From positions 23,609,407 to 23,673,406 of the forward strand of contig OX377205.1 of NCBI GenBank assembly GCA_947396885.1: a stretch of 64,000 bases of DNA, read 5' to 3'. A program made the translations under genes and the position numbers. This DNA comes from Heligmosomoides polygyrus polygyrus (taxonomy: Eukaryota; Nematoda; Chromadorea; Rhabditida; Heligmosomidae). Shown here piece after piece: positions 34,598 to 44,484 of this stretch (positions are counted from its first letter, which is position 1; each line of letters opens with the position of its first letter). The notes below the pieces were generated by a model. It saw only the letters and a list, made by a program, of their open reading frames with translations, had not been told where the DNA came from and searched no databases.

Positions 34598-35428
34598 TCT
34601 TTCAAATTAGACACTCTTCACGTCAAACTGGACACTTCTAATCAAGTTCTAATCAAGCTGAGACTTGCAAATTGAAATGAGCTTTTTTCCACAATAAACT
34701 AGAGCCTCCAAGAAAGCTAGGAAATTTTTTGCTCAAAGAGAATTCTAGTAGTACTTTCTTTGAAGTTTTAATTCATCCACGAAACAAGTGAACACCTTGT
34801 TTGAAATTTTATAAAATATTTATTTTCAAGGGAAAATAATGGCTTAAAGCTTGTTTCGAGAACCAAGGAGGCGGCCATTTTTTAGAGCCGAGAAAGATAT
34901 TGGGTTGCCATGTACTCTTCTGAGGCGTCGCGAATTTTATTCAATTAATAGCAGAATTTCTGTTTGCGTGAAGTTTGACACCTGCTAAGGATATAACAAA
35001 AGCAATTGTAAAGAGCACCCTTTTCCTTACTTTGTTGGTTCATATAAGTGCCATTTACGCCAGCAATGAAATAAAATCGCGACGAGCTTTTCGAGTGCAT
35101 GGCGCGATCTTATATCATAATGCTTGCCTCTTTGATGTGCTTCAAAACAAACTTTTATACATTATTTTTTATCTTAAATTAAAATTTTTTATAAAATTGT
35201 TACGCTTATTGGGGCAGGTAAACTAAAAAATCCACAGAAAGTTAAAGCGAATTTTCTTTGAACAAAAAATTATTCTAGCTGTCTTATTGAGTCTGTGGTT
35301 TAACTCGCCTGAAGGTGATTTGGATTTGGAAGAGTGCGCTTTAATTTCAAAAGCCTTATGCAAGTTTAGAAGAGTGTCCAATGTGATTTGAACAGTGGAG
35401 TGTCCACTTCGACGTGAAAATGGGATAG
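34598..35428. mobile_element. Family C TIR element
   Basis: The left end CAAATTAGACACTCTTCACG and the right end, whose complement is CATTTTCACGTCGAAGTGGA then CACTCC, form the family's imperfect inverted repeat. The body contains GGAGGCGGCCATTTTTT and ATCGCGACGAGCTTTTCGAG as in the 16.2 kb copy, without the internal duplication. Non-coding. Confidence 0.65.
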
Positions 35429-35620
35429 TGCAGAAATTTCGATTCGAACTGGGGCCTGATTGTGCACTGTACGTAGGAGGGAACTCATGGCTAATTTAGA
35501 ACTGGCCTCGTACACCCCGTGCAATAATTCTTCCGAAGAAGTGAGGGGCTAGGCGTCACAGGTCCTGAACTAAACCTCTTTTGGTGCAGTGGCTGCAAGT
35601 CTCTCAGGGGGCTTGGGCTC
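35429..35620. other. No recognised feature
   Basis: Short spacer with no motif. Confidence 0.4.
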
Positions 35621-36106
35621 CTACATAACTCCTCTCAATCCAGCATCAGCTTTTTGCTGCCAAAAGAGCTTTCTAGCTACGAATATCGACTCCCTATCTG
35701 TTACTAATATCGGATTTGACGTCATTCGCGCATTTATCATCTCAATCATCAGAATTCTGCACATGAAGTGTTTATCCTGCGGTGTTTCGTTCAGTCGTCC
35801 TCGCGAGTCGTTCGTGTATTTCGTCGGTCGTCGGACGTCCGTGCTTATACGACTTGTTGCAGAATGGTCGTTCTCTGATGACTCGCCGCTGATGCTGCTG
35901 CGATAGCGTTCTGTCTGCTCTATCAGTGTTTCTCCAAACTGACCTCGTTGCCTTCCTCGACGACTCTGCAATGGCGGCTCGTTCTTTGCACAACAAAGGA
36001 ACGTGGTTTTTCCTTCACAATTTCTTGCACATTCACTCTTTTTTACATCGAACACTTCGGCTGCTGTCTTCGCAGTTTTGCTTTTCACAGCAGAATGCGG
36101 TAGCAT
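35621..36106 (-). CDS. Unassigned open frame, 161 codons
   Basis: This is the longest frame that does not overlap an identified repeat. It is rich in Arg, Ser, Thr and Glu, has several Cys near its N-terminus (SECARNCEGKTTFLCCAKNE), and lacks a signal peptide or membrane segment. No catalytic motif is recognised. A gag-like retroelement fragment is one possibility, but the cysteine spacing is not a standard zinc knuckle. It could equally be a chance frame; no splice context is evident. Confidence 0.2.
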   Translation of the reverse strand: MLPHSAVKSKTAKTAAEVFDVKKSECARNCEGKTTFLCCAKNEPPLQSRRGRQRGQFGETLIEQTERYRSSISGESSENDHSATSRISTDVRRPTKYTNDSRGRLNETPQDKHFMCRILMIEMINARMTSNPILVTDRESIFVARKLFWQQKADAGLRGVM

Positions 36107-37451
36107 ACCTTTTCCACTTTATATTTTAAAGTGTTCTTTTAGTTTTGAACGAGGCGTTTTTGAAGCGAAAGTAAGCCAATTTAATGGTAAAATAAACACT
36201 TTTTAAACACTTTTTGTTTTGGAAAATTTGTATGAAAAACTGAAGAAATAGTGTCGTAAGAAGAAGAATCTTGTATGTACACTTTTTTTAATGAACATAA
36301 AATTGTCGTTCCCTTAACAAAAACAATGCCTCTAGGTTTACTTTGAAACACTCTGATACAGAGAATTTTTCGTATGGAGAGGTTGCGCCGTTCACACATC
36401 TAAAATATGTCTATGTTTATTTGATTGATAGTGTAAATGCTTCCCCCCTGTTGCTCTCCGGTAGATAGAGGTGGTTTAATTTTTCTGTTATACTCTTCTT
36501 CTTCAACGTTTGTCTCACTTCGTTGCAGGATCCGCTCTTCGGGGTAACTTTTTTCTATTATCTTTATCTTTGTTTCTGAGTTTGTACGCATATAAAAGGC
36601 TTTACACTATCTTTATATTGGGTAGTACAATATATAACAGGAATGCATGGCATATTCCCTTCGAAAAACACATCAGCCTTTTTTCAGTATCATCGGATAC
36701 AACCCAAAGATATTGTTCGAGGTGAAATAATAAGAATTTTGTGTTTATTCAAGATGTGCAAACACATTTCGCTAAAACGCATTTCGCTAAAACGCACTGC
36801 TAAGCAGAACTTTAATATGAATTATTATTTAAAAAGACAATTTTGTTTTAACTGTACCTATACATATATACTAACCTATACTAACACTAACTACGTCTAG
36901 GTTCGTTGGCAAAATGTCTTTTTTAAGGAGTCCCGTTTCCAATTACAAATTGTTCAATTTGACCTGTGATTTAGAATCTCGTGAAGCTGTCCAGTTTGAA
37001 ATGAAAAATGTGTAGTTTAAAGACGACATTGAATATATCGTTTCCTTTTATTTTTCAAAAGCGTGGGTGTTTAGAAACTTTTGAAGCAACTCTTACAACC
37101 GCTATCAAAATGAACGTATTTTGGATTAATTTTGGATTGCTTAATTAAGTGCTTCACATCGATAAATTTTACTTTTACTTTTTTATGAGTATTTTTGTTT
37201 CTTTCTCCTTCATTTTTATAGCTATTTCTTTACTACTACTTCTATTTTCTGTTTTTTCTTAGAATTACGATTTTAGTTTGTCTTTTGTTCCATGATTTCC
37301 ATGACATCCATACCTAGCGTTTAAGGTTCTAACTTTTGTGTCTGGTTGCAAGCTCCAGTTGAGATAGGAATTGATGAAGGCTTTGATGGCAGAGTATACG
37401 TCTGGAATGACATGAAGTTCCAGTTCGTAGTCAAATTCTCACATATAAATA
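36107..37451. other. AT-rich, no recognised gene
   Basis: Contains a 16-bp tandem duplication near 36769-36800 (TTTCGCTAAAACGCA twice) and a short family C-like stretch near 36415-36440. Otherwise nothing is assigned. Confidence 0.45.
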
Positions 37452-37773
37452 CAATCACCTGTATCACCTGATGTCCCATTGATAATCGACTTGCTTGATC
37501 GGGCGCTAGCAGGCCTCCATCCGTCCCTGCCGCGTGCCAGAATGTTCCAATTGATCCTCCTTGCTCGAGGGACACGAAGAGCGCCATATCGGTCGTTCAG
37601 GGCTTTCACGAAGAAGCCCGACCAACGCGTTGGTGGGCATCCTGGTGTTCTTTTGACATCCCGCGGAATCCATTCGGTAACGGCTCTCGTCTAGCGGATG
37701 TCTGCGAAGCGCATTACGTTGCCAGCCCACCTAATTTTCGACGAGTTGGCCCACGCGATTGCGTCTCTGATAC
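37452..37773 (-). pseudogene. RTE-type retrotransposon, short 3' fragment
   Basis: The minus strand gives RHPLDESRYRMDSAGCQKNT and [14 protein letters not shown], which are frame-shadow and partial readings of the RTE C-terminus also seen at 49.7 kb. The 3' end has CACCTGTATCACCTGATG, the complement of the GGTGATACAGG repeat. Its 5' truncation point borders the pentanucleotide array. Confidence 0.8.
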
Positions 37774-37795
37774 AAATACAATATAACAATGAATT

Positions 37796-38017
37796 AATAT
37801 ATAATATAATATAATATAATATAATATAATATAATATAATATAATATAATATAATATAATATAATATAATATAATATAATATAATATAATATAATATAAT
37901 ATAATATAATATAATATAATATAATATAATATAATATAATATAATATAATATAATATAATATAATATAATATAATATAATATAATATAATATAATATAAT
38001 ATAATATAATATAATAT
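37796..38017. repeat. ATAAT pentanucleotide array, left block
   Basis: About 43 nearly perfect ATAAT units. Apparent long YYIIL-repeat proteins are translations of this array and not genes. Confidence 0.98.
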
Positions 38018-38304
38018 AAAGGATAAAGGACGGCGTTATTCAATCCCTTCTGGGATGCGCCAGCGCATTCTACTTCTACGGGATGTCGTGGAGGCGACAT
38101 GAATGCGTATTTGGCCATACAATGACTTGCGGTGGCCAGCCGATGAACAAGTCAGCGCTCATCCTTCCCAGACAAGTCTGGTACCAATTCACCGACCCCG
38201 GAGGGATGGAAGGCTTGGTTGGCCTGGGCGGGAAATCCGAACCAGAAACCTGGTATCGGGTGCACGCGACAGTCGCGCCTCCTCCGACTGCGCCACACGC
38301 GCCC
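38018..38304 (-). mobile_element. SINE-A copy inside the pentanucleotide array
   Basis: A nearly intact inverted SINE-A with tail AAAGGATAAAGGACGGCG at the left and head TCCGACTGCGCCACACGCGC at the right. It is bounded directly by ATAAT units on both sides, so it interrupts one array. Target-site duplication cannot be told from the array itself. Confidence 0.93.
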
Positions 38305-38646
38305 ATAATATAATATAATATAATATAATATAATATAATATAATATAATATAATATAATATAATATAATATAATATAATATAATATAATATAATATAATA
38401 TAATATAATATAATATAATATAATATAATATAATATAATATAATATAATATAATATAATATAATATAATATAATATAATATAATATAATATAATATAATA
38501 TAATATAATATAATATAATATAATATAATATAATATAATATAATATAATATAATATAATATAATATAATATAATATAATATAATATAATATAATATAATA
38601 TAATATAATATAATATAATATAATATAATATAATATAATATAATAT
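38305..38646. repeat. ATAAT pentanucleotide array, right block
   Basis: About 68 nearly perfect units, in the same phase and unit as the left block. It runs directly into the mariner element, and a short ATAAT-like remnant (39537-39556) lies beyond that element. Confidence 0.98.
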
Positions 38647-38648
38647 TA

Positions 38649-39535
38649 GGTTGGCAACTAATTTCGTGGACTCTCAAGCGCCTTCAACAAAAGTGTTCAT
38701 AAACAAATAACAAATAACAGTTTTCAACCGAAGTGAGATCTGTTGGAACGCGGGACTGCTTCCCATTTATCAGCTACCTGGCCCATCCCACAGCTGTAGA
38801 ATTCTTGTGCTTTTGAAGTCAAGAATCCTTGGAGGTGCATTTTGACATGGTCCACATTAATAAATCGTCCTCCAACAAAGAAGTGCTGCAGCGTGCTGTA
38901 AAGGTGCTAGTCATTTGTCGCACAGCCTGTGCTGTAAGGTGGGTGAGTTAGACGCTCCCAGCTAAGGTCTTCGACTTTTTGAAGCTCCCGATTCGTGACG
39001 TGTGATCTGGCGTTATCTTACTGATAGATAGTTCCGCTCCTGAAAATCTGATTGAACCGATTCCAGCGGAGTTCAGCCTGCGCGCGGCCAGGATGAGAAG
39101 AGTAGATTACAGCATTAATGCTGGAACCGTTCTTGACGAGTTCTCAGAAGTTAATACCTTCTTGACACCACCAAAGGAGGGAACGTAGGGAAACAGACGC
39201 CTCAAAAAATAGAAGACCTTGACTGGGAGCGTCAAACTCATCCGCCTTATAGCTCAGACCGTGCGCCAAGTGACTACCACATTTCTAGTTCGGTGCAGTA
39301 CTTCTTGGTTGGAAGACGATTTAATAATGTGGACCGGGTCAAAGTGCACCTCCAAAGACTCTTGGCCTTAAAGGCACAATAATTCTATGGCCGTGGGATA
39401 GACCAGCTACCTGATAAATGAGAAGCACTTCTGCGTTCCGAGGGATCTTATTTTGATGAAAGAGTGTCATTAGTTATTCGTTAATAAAGACTTTTGCTGA
39501 AGATTCTTGAGAGTCCACGAAATTAGTTGCCAACC
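38649..39535 (+). mobile_element. Mariner transposon rearranged into a foldback
   Basis: The ends GGTTGGCAACTAATTTCGTG and its exact complement at the right are flanked by TA. The right arm encodes the mariner C-terminus: KKIEDLDWERQTHPPYSSDR then APSDYH (third catalytic Asp region), FLVGRRFNNVDRVKVHLQR and FYGRGIDQLPDKW. The left arm (38649-38990) is an inverted, diverged copy of the same C-terminal region (39195-39535). Only about 200 bp of unique centre remains, so N-terminal and central transposase domains are gone. Confidence 0.88.
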
Positions 39536-39556
39536 TAATATAATATAGTATAATAT

Positions 39557-40329
39557 GAATTCTGTACAAATGTAGCTGGCACCCCTCGGGCCGAGCCGTC
39601 CTTTATGTCTTCCGTTCCCCCTCTCTCCCATCAACCGCCACTCGTTATCGCTTGTGTTGCGTGGAGAACGGTGTTGTCGAGTAAGCGCCAAGAATGGGTA
39701 GAACCGTGGGAAACAAGGAGCAAACGAGCTGAAACGATAAAAAAACTCCGCTGGAAGGGCTCTGTATTTATCCATAAAGGGCAGCTAAGCTGACATTGAA
39801 TGCCGTTTCTTCATATTCTTCACATTTTCAAGGAGCTGATATCGTTTCTATGGTGAGAGTTTGATGTAGTGCTACCATCTACTTGCTCTTTTTGTTTTCA
39901 AATTCGCATCTTTCCAGTCTTCTAGGTCCGTATAGTGGCATGTCCTTCTGATGTTGAAATAAAACCCCAGTTGATGACTGAAGGAAATAATTTCAGGGAA
40001 TTTCTTCAGCTCAAGGGGCGAACATGAATGGTTTCCTCGATCAGTTAAAAAATTGCGTTACACGAAGTTTGGGCTTATTCATAAAAACTCTTCCTATTAT
40101 CTTGCTTTGCTATTTCTTTGTCGGATGTAATTTTCTCTGCTCCTTTATCGTTTTCCTGTTCTAGCTTTTTTGATGAGATATGGGGAGGCAGAACATGGAA
40201 CTCCCGAAAGAGCTCAAAAATGGCCACAAACCGGAATACAAAACGAAATTTCTAACATCCCTGCTAACTTAGGCACAACATGCATAGTTAGTGTACAGGC
40301 TACGGCTACACTTCTTATTCACATCATTT
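39557..40329. other. No recognised feature
   Basis: Short open frames only; no repeat-family borders seen. Confidence 0.45.
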
Positions 40330-40400
40330 CTTAGAACTGGAATGCGTGGCGCACCCCCCAGGAGGACTGATTGACGCCTGCCTTTATCCTTGTGCTTTGC
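40330..40400 (+). mobile_element. SINE-A 3' fragment
   Basis: AGAACTGGAATGCGTGGCGC and GACGCCTGCCTTTATCCTTG represent the 3' module and tail only. Confidence 0.75.
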
Positions 40401-40436
40401 TTTAGGCACAGCTAATTATTTAACGTATAACAGTTA

Positions 40437-40545
40437 AGTAAAGGATAAAGGTTGGCGTTAATCAATTCTACTGCAGCATGCGCCACGCATTCTACTTCTA
40501 CAGAATATCGTGAGGCAAGTTGAATGTGTATTTGGTTTATAATTG
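40437..40545 (-). mobile_element. SINE-A 3' fragment, inverted
   Basis: AGTAAAGGATAAAGGTTGGC, GCGCCACGCATTCTACTTCT and GAATGTGTATTTGG are the tail and 3' half in inverted order. It lies tail to tail with the preceding fragment. Confidence 0.75.
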
Positions 40546-40574
40546 TGTAGTTTTATAGGAAAATAAAAGCAAAA

Positions 40575-40640
40575 GCCGTAAAAGCTAAATGCGCGGCTCA
40601 TCCTGCAAAGGTATTGGTTAATGTCGACATTTCTCCTTTT
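40575..40640 (+). mobile_element. SINE-A 3' fragment
   Basis: AGCTAAATGCGCGGCTCATC and TATTGGTTAATGTCG match the last part of the family with mutations. Confidence 0.5.
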
Positions 40641-40714
40641 TATTTATTATAAAAAAGTAATGAAGAGCAGGTAAAGCAGTCAAGTTCTTGGAATGCTCCA
40701 CGTGCCCGCCCAAC

Positions 40715-40830
40715 TTTCATGTGGGACACCTCGATTCCGCTTGTCGCTTTAAGAATGACTCGCGGTGGCGTATGACGGACAAAGCAGTGCATTCTCCCTT
40801 CCATACAAATCTCATTTCAGGGACCTTGGA
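40715..40830 (-). mobile_element. SINE-A central fragment, old
   Basis: GACTCGCGGTGGCGTATGAC and the following CCATACAAATCTCATTTCAG resemble the inverted body of the family. Both ends are lost. Confidence 0.4.
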
Positions 40831-40923
40831 ACGCATTCCATGCTATCTCTATGCAGACTTCTCCATGCAGTTAACGCAAGGCTGGATTGCCACTTTTTGT
40901 TTAATGACTGTTATTGATTTTGT

Positions 40924-41217
40924 TAAGCGCGTGTAGCGCAGTCGGAGGAGGCGCCGACCGTCGCCTGCACCCGATTCCAAGTTCCTGGTTCGAATTTCCC
41001 GTCCAGGCTGACCAAGCCTTCCATCCCTCCGGGGTCGGTGAATTGGAACCAGACGTGTCTGGGAAGGATAAAGCGCTGACTTGTTCATCGGCTGGCCACC
41101 GCAATTCATTGTATGGCCAAATACGCATTCATGTCGCCTCCACGACATCCCGTAGAAGTAGAATGCGTGGCGCATCCCAAAAGGGATTGAGTAACGCCGT
41201 CCTTTATCCTTTATCCT
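40924..41217 (+). mobile_element. SINE-A, full length with perfect 13-bp target-site duplication
   Basis: The best-preserved copy in the window (294 bp). The tRNA-like head runs to about 41010, the body to AACGCCGTCC, and the tail has three CTTTATC units. TTATTGATTTTGT occurs at 40911-40923 and again at 41218-41230. Long open frames across it are SINE translations. Confidence 0.95.
40934..40997 (+). promoter_or_regulatory. Internal Pol III promoter of SINE-A (A and B boxes)
   Basis: The A box TAGCGCAGTCGG is at 40934-40945 and the B box GGTTCGAATTT at 40987-40997. The spacing fits a tRNA-type internal promoter, and both match the consensus closely. It is inferred to drive SINE transcription by RNA polymerase III. 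Confidence 0.75.
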
Positions 41218-41524
41218 TTATTGATTTTGTATTTGAAATGCCTTTTTTCTTGACGAGGCTTCCTTTCCCCTGCATGTACTTTCTGCGCTGTATCAGGGCT
41301 GGTTCCATGGTATTCGATGAGCGCTACTGGAGGGTGAAAATGGTAAAACGAGTCCTTTGTCGTATAACGCAGAGTGAATCGAGCATGCTCTAAGCCGGTT
41401 TTTTCTTTTAAGCTATTATCCTTGGTATAGCAGGACTACTGTCCAGGGAAGGGTCCTGAGCTCCGATGGAATTTCAAGTGGAGACCAGTGGGGCAGGTTA
41501 AAGATACCAACGGTAGAGTGTTCA

Positions 41525-41870
41525 TTTCTATCCATTATATCCATCATACCCACCGGTTTAATTGTTTATGGATACTACCGTAGGGGTTGATTAGAAGGAG
41601 CTCGGAATGCTGATTATTAGTGTGTTCGTCAAAGCTGCAAAATGAAACTGCTGAGGGACCCCTCATCTGTCGAAGTTCACTGGGTTGACCGCCTTTATCA
41701 TTTATTATTATCTCCCCCTCTTATACCCCGCATGCTCGCCGGTTTAATTGTTGATTGACCCAGTACCGGAGTCATTAGAAGGATCTTTGAATACTGTTTA
41801 CGAATATGTGGATCAAAATTGCAGGATGAAGCTCTTGAAAGAGTCTGACCTATCGAAGTTCACCGGGGTT
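41525..41870. repeat. Two diverged tandem units of about 170 bp
   Basis: CACCGGTTTAATTGTTTATG with AGTTCACTGGGTT near 41551-41687 is repeated as CGCCGGTTTAATTGTTGATT with AGTTCACCGGGGTT near 41730-41872. The same motif family occurs at 3.90 kb inside the D MITE. Confidence 0.6.
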
Positions 41871-41886
41871 ACTGTAGACTGGCCGT

Positions 41887-41998
41887 GCGAATGAGCTGCA
41901 GTGAAAGCGATGAGTTATGAGCGCTGATAGGACTAGGTCGGACCAATTCCTGACGAACCGGAGCACTACCTCTGCGCCACCGCTGCTGTTACTGGCCT
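41887..41998 (-). other. Possible tRNA-derived head, unassigned
   Basis: The complement contains GCGGTGGCGCAGAGGTAGTG, which resembles the D-arm and A box of a tRNA. A matching B box is not convincing, so this is only a hint of another tRNA-derived family. Confidence 0.25.
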
Positions 41999-42000
41999 AG

Positions 42001-43193
42001 CCTTACCTCCCACTGCTCGCACTACAGCTGATCTGGTCGGTTCGGCTACAGACAACCCGGTCAGCTGAGAACTCGCTCAAGAGCTTCATTCTGCAATTTT
42101 GACCAACGTAATCGTAATCGTCATTCTGAGCTCTTCCAATGGCCCTTGTTTCCACTCGAAGCTCTACTGAATTCGGAAACCCTTCCTGGTGAGACTTCGC
42201 ACAGAGCTCCCGATGAGGTAAAATGTCTACTGAAGCAATAAAGACAACCTTATTAGCCACTATTGAGAAGAGAATGGTCAACAACATCCTCTTACGGTTG
42301 TCAACAATTCTGCCACAAAGAGGAAGTAAGAAGAAAACGTGGACACGCGACTACGTCTTCATCCTCGGCTTCACCTCAACTAGTTCCATCTCGCCTCGTT
42401 CTTACGATGGGGTCGCCGATGTTGTTGTCGTCACCCTGCGTCACTTCTTCTTCTTCCGCCGTTAGTTTCTTTCCAACACCATAACCATCATTTTCTGGGA
42501 CAATCTGTTGTCATTTTCCAGTGTAATTGCTGCCTGTAGGCGCTGTTTTAGCAGTTGATTTTAGGTTCACCATGAATTATATGGGTCGGCGATATATGTC
42601 TGGAATAACAACAAACAGCTGAAAAGGAGAACTCAGTCTTTCTGTGGTTGACGTACATAGGGGTTAGCATCCCTTTTCAATGAGCTCTGTCCCCTTTGGC
42701 CTTCAGTTCAATTCTAATTCACTTGCAAGCTCGTTTCCCTTCTGAATTGTCTTTCTCTCTGTCTTGCATTTCACCATATACTGTTCGTCATTTTTGCTCC
42801 AGCTATTCGCAGACTTCGTTTTGGTAGTTCACTTAACTACCACGACATTTCCAGTTACACAACAATACGGCGTTAGGCCTCGCATACGCTTTGAGCTGAC
42901 GGAAGCTAAACTCACACAACACGCCATTTATTTTGTAGATGAAAATCTTGATTTAGCTATAATACTTTTCTTGCTCATACCCTAGAGAGGCAGCAATTAT
43001 TCAAAAAGATTATCAACAACATTTTAGCAGTGTTGTTGATGGCATTTTGTTTCATATTTTAGATGGAGCTTTTGAATGAAAGTTAAAGATAAAGTAAGTT
43101 CCCAATCCGTTGCCGAGGTCACCTAGCTTTTAGTTTGGAGTTTTGGATTACATACAATGTCTTTTGTAATCTAATTTAGTATTAAACACTATT
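42001..43193. other. No recognised feature
   Basis: Overlapping short open frames only. No repeat ends found. Confidence 0.45.
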
Positions 43194-43640
43194 TGCGCGT
43201 GGTAGCGCAGTCGGAGGAGGTGACGACTGTCTGTCACAACGATGTTTTTTTGCGATCAAAACTTCTAGCGCCAGGCGGGACTCAAACCCGCCCTCCCTCT
43301 GACCGGGCGGGAATGCTCTACGCCTTTACACCACCGGCGCCGTTTGATCGAACGCAACATGGCTGTCGCATACGGCTGTCGCTTGCCACTCAATACGAGC
43401 TTCATGGTTCGGATTTCCCGCCCAGGCCAACCAAGCATACCATTCCTCTGTAGTTGGTGAATTGCTACCACAATTGCTTGGAAAGAATAATACGCTGATT
43501 TTTGCATAGGTTGGTCCAAAAAGACCATTCCGTTCAACATATGCGCGTTCAAATTGCCTCCACGACATACCATCTAAGTGGAACGCGTGGCCCATCCTAA
43601 AAGGATAGATTGACGTCGTTCTTTACCCTATTGCTATCAT
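43194..43640 (+). mobile_element. SINE-A copy split by a family B insertion
   Basis: The head GCGCGTGGTAGCGCAGTCGG and GAGGTGACGACTGT lies at 43194-43231. The rest resumes near 43375 with TGGTTCGGATTTCCCGCCC and continues to TTGACGTCGTTCTTTACCC. The split falls between the A and B boxes, which would disable the promoter. Confidence 0.88.
43232..43374 (-). mobile_element. Family B element nested in SINE-A
   Basis: On the minus strand a tRNA-like sequence (43268-43340) shows GCGCCGGTGGTGTAAAGGCG and TAGAGCATTCCCGCCCGG, then TTTGAGTCCCGCC. It is followed by the tail AGAAGTTTTGATCGCA and a left border GTCACAACGATG like the 8.9 kb copy. Only one arm is present. GCTGTCGCATACGGCTGTCG at the right border may record the insertion or a local duplication. 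Confidence 0.85.
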
Positions 43641-43857
43641 TCTCCTATTTGAAGACGTATCCTAGTGGGGAGAAACACTTTACTTACTCATTTTGACAAC
43701 GATTATAAAATTAAAACTGCACTATTTAACACTGTCTGTAGCCTACGAAAGGACCTTTCTATGCAGTTTCCTTCCACGAGTAAACCATACTAATTGTGCC
43801 TTTTTTACGTTTTAGGAGGTGTCCCTTTCCATCTGGGATAACCATTTACTATAACTC

Positions 43858-44126
43858 TGTGAACAAATAGCCCAGACGGAGGAGCTGTTGACTATTACTC
43901 TCCATTCAAGTCGAGGTTCTTAGTTCAGATCCCAACGAAGTCCTCCTACTCTACGGTCATCGAACTGGTGCCACTACTGTCTGAGAAGGATACAACATCG
44001 ATTTGTCCATCGCTTGACCACAGCAAGGCTTTGGGCAGACCACATATGCATTCATATGGTCTGCACGGTGTCTGGTGCAGTAGAATACGTGGCGTCTACA
44101 ATCAGGGTTGATTGATGCCATCCTTT
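43858..44126 (+). mobile_element. SINE-A copy, old
   Basis: AATAGCCCAGACGGAGGAGC (A-box region), GTTCTTAGTTCAGATCCC (B-box region), ACTGTCTGAGAAGGATACAA and AGTAGAATACGTGGCG follow family order. The 3' end touches the next copy head to tail. Confidence 0.7.
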
Positions 44127-44127
44127 A

Positions 44128-44415
44128 GGGCACGTGGTAGCGCAGTCGGACGAGGTGCCGGCAGTCACGTGCAACCGATACCAGCTTCCTGGTTCGAATT
44201 TCTCCCAAGGAAAAAACCAAGCGGGTCGCTGAATCGGTACGAGGCTTGTCTGGGAAGGACAAAGCGCTAACTTCTTCATGGGCTCGCCACGGCAACTCCT
44301 TGTTTGCCCAAATACGCGTTCAAATCAATACGCCTCCACGACATTCCGAAGTGGAATCCATGACACATCCAAAAGGATTGAGTATCGTCGTCCCTTATCC
44401 TTCATCTTTTATCCT
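44128..44415 (+). mobile_element. SINE-A copy
   Basis: Head GGCACGTGGTAGCGCAGTCG, B box TGGTTCGAATTTC, body GGCTTGTCTGGGAAGGACAA, and tail CCTTATCCTTCATCTTTTAT. It follows directly on another SINE-A in the same orientation. Confidence 0.9.
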
Positions 44416-44484
44416 ATGGAATTCTGTGTGCTTATCATGCACTCGGAGCACACACCAGCTTTCACATGAATTGGAGTTCTATTA

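Noticed and set aside
37801..38646. A CRISPR-like array
   Set aside because: The units are identical 5-mers without spacers. It is a simple microsatellite interrupted by one SINE.
37714..38677. Two long open frames of YYIIL repeats (134 and 162 codons)
   Set aside because: They are translations of the ATAAT microsatellite: five bases per unit keep all frames open in a regular pattern.
40849..41393. Open frames of 108 and 159 codons, including a recurring MRHAFYFYGMSWRR-type protein
   Set aside because: The same peptides appear wherever SINE-A occurs, in several frames and both orientations. They are SINE translations and not a gene family.
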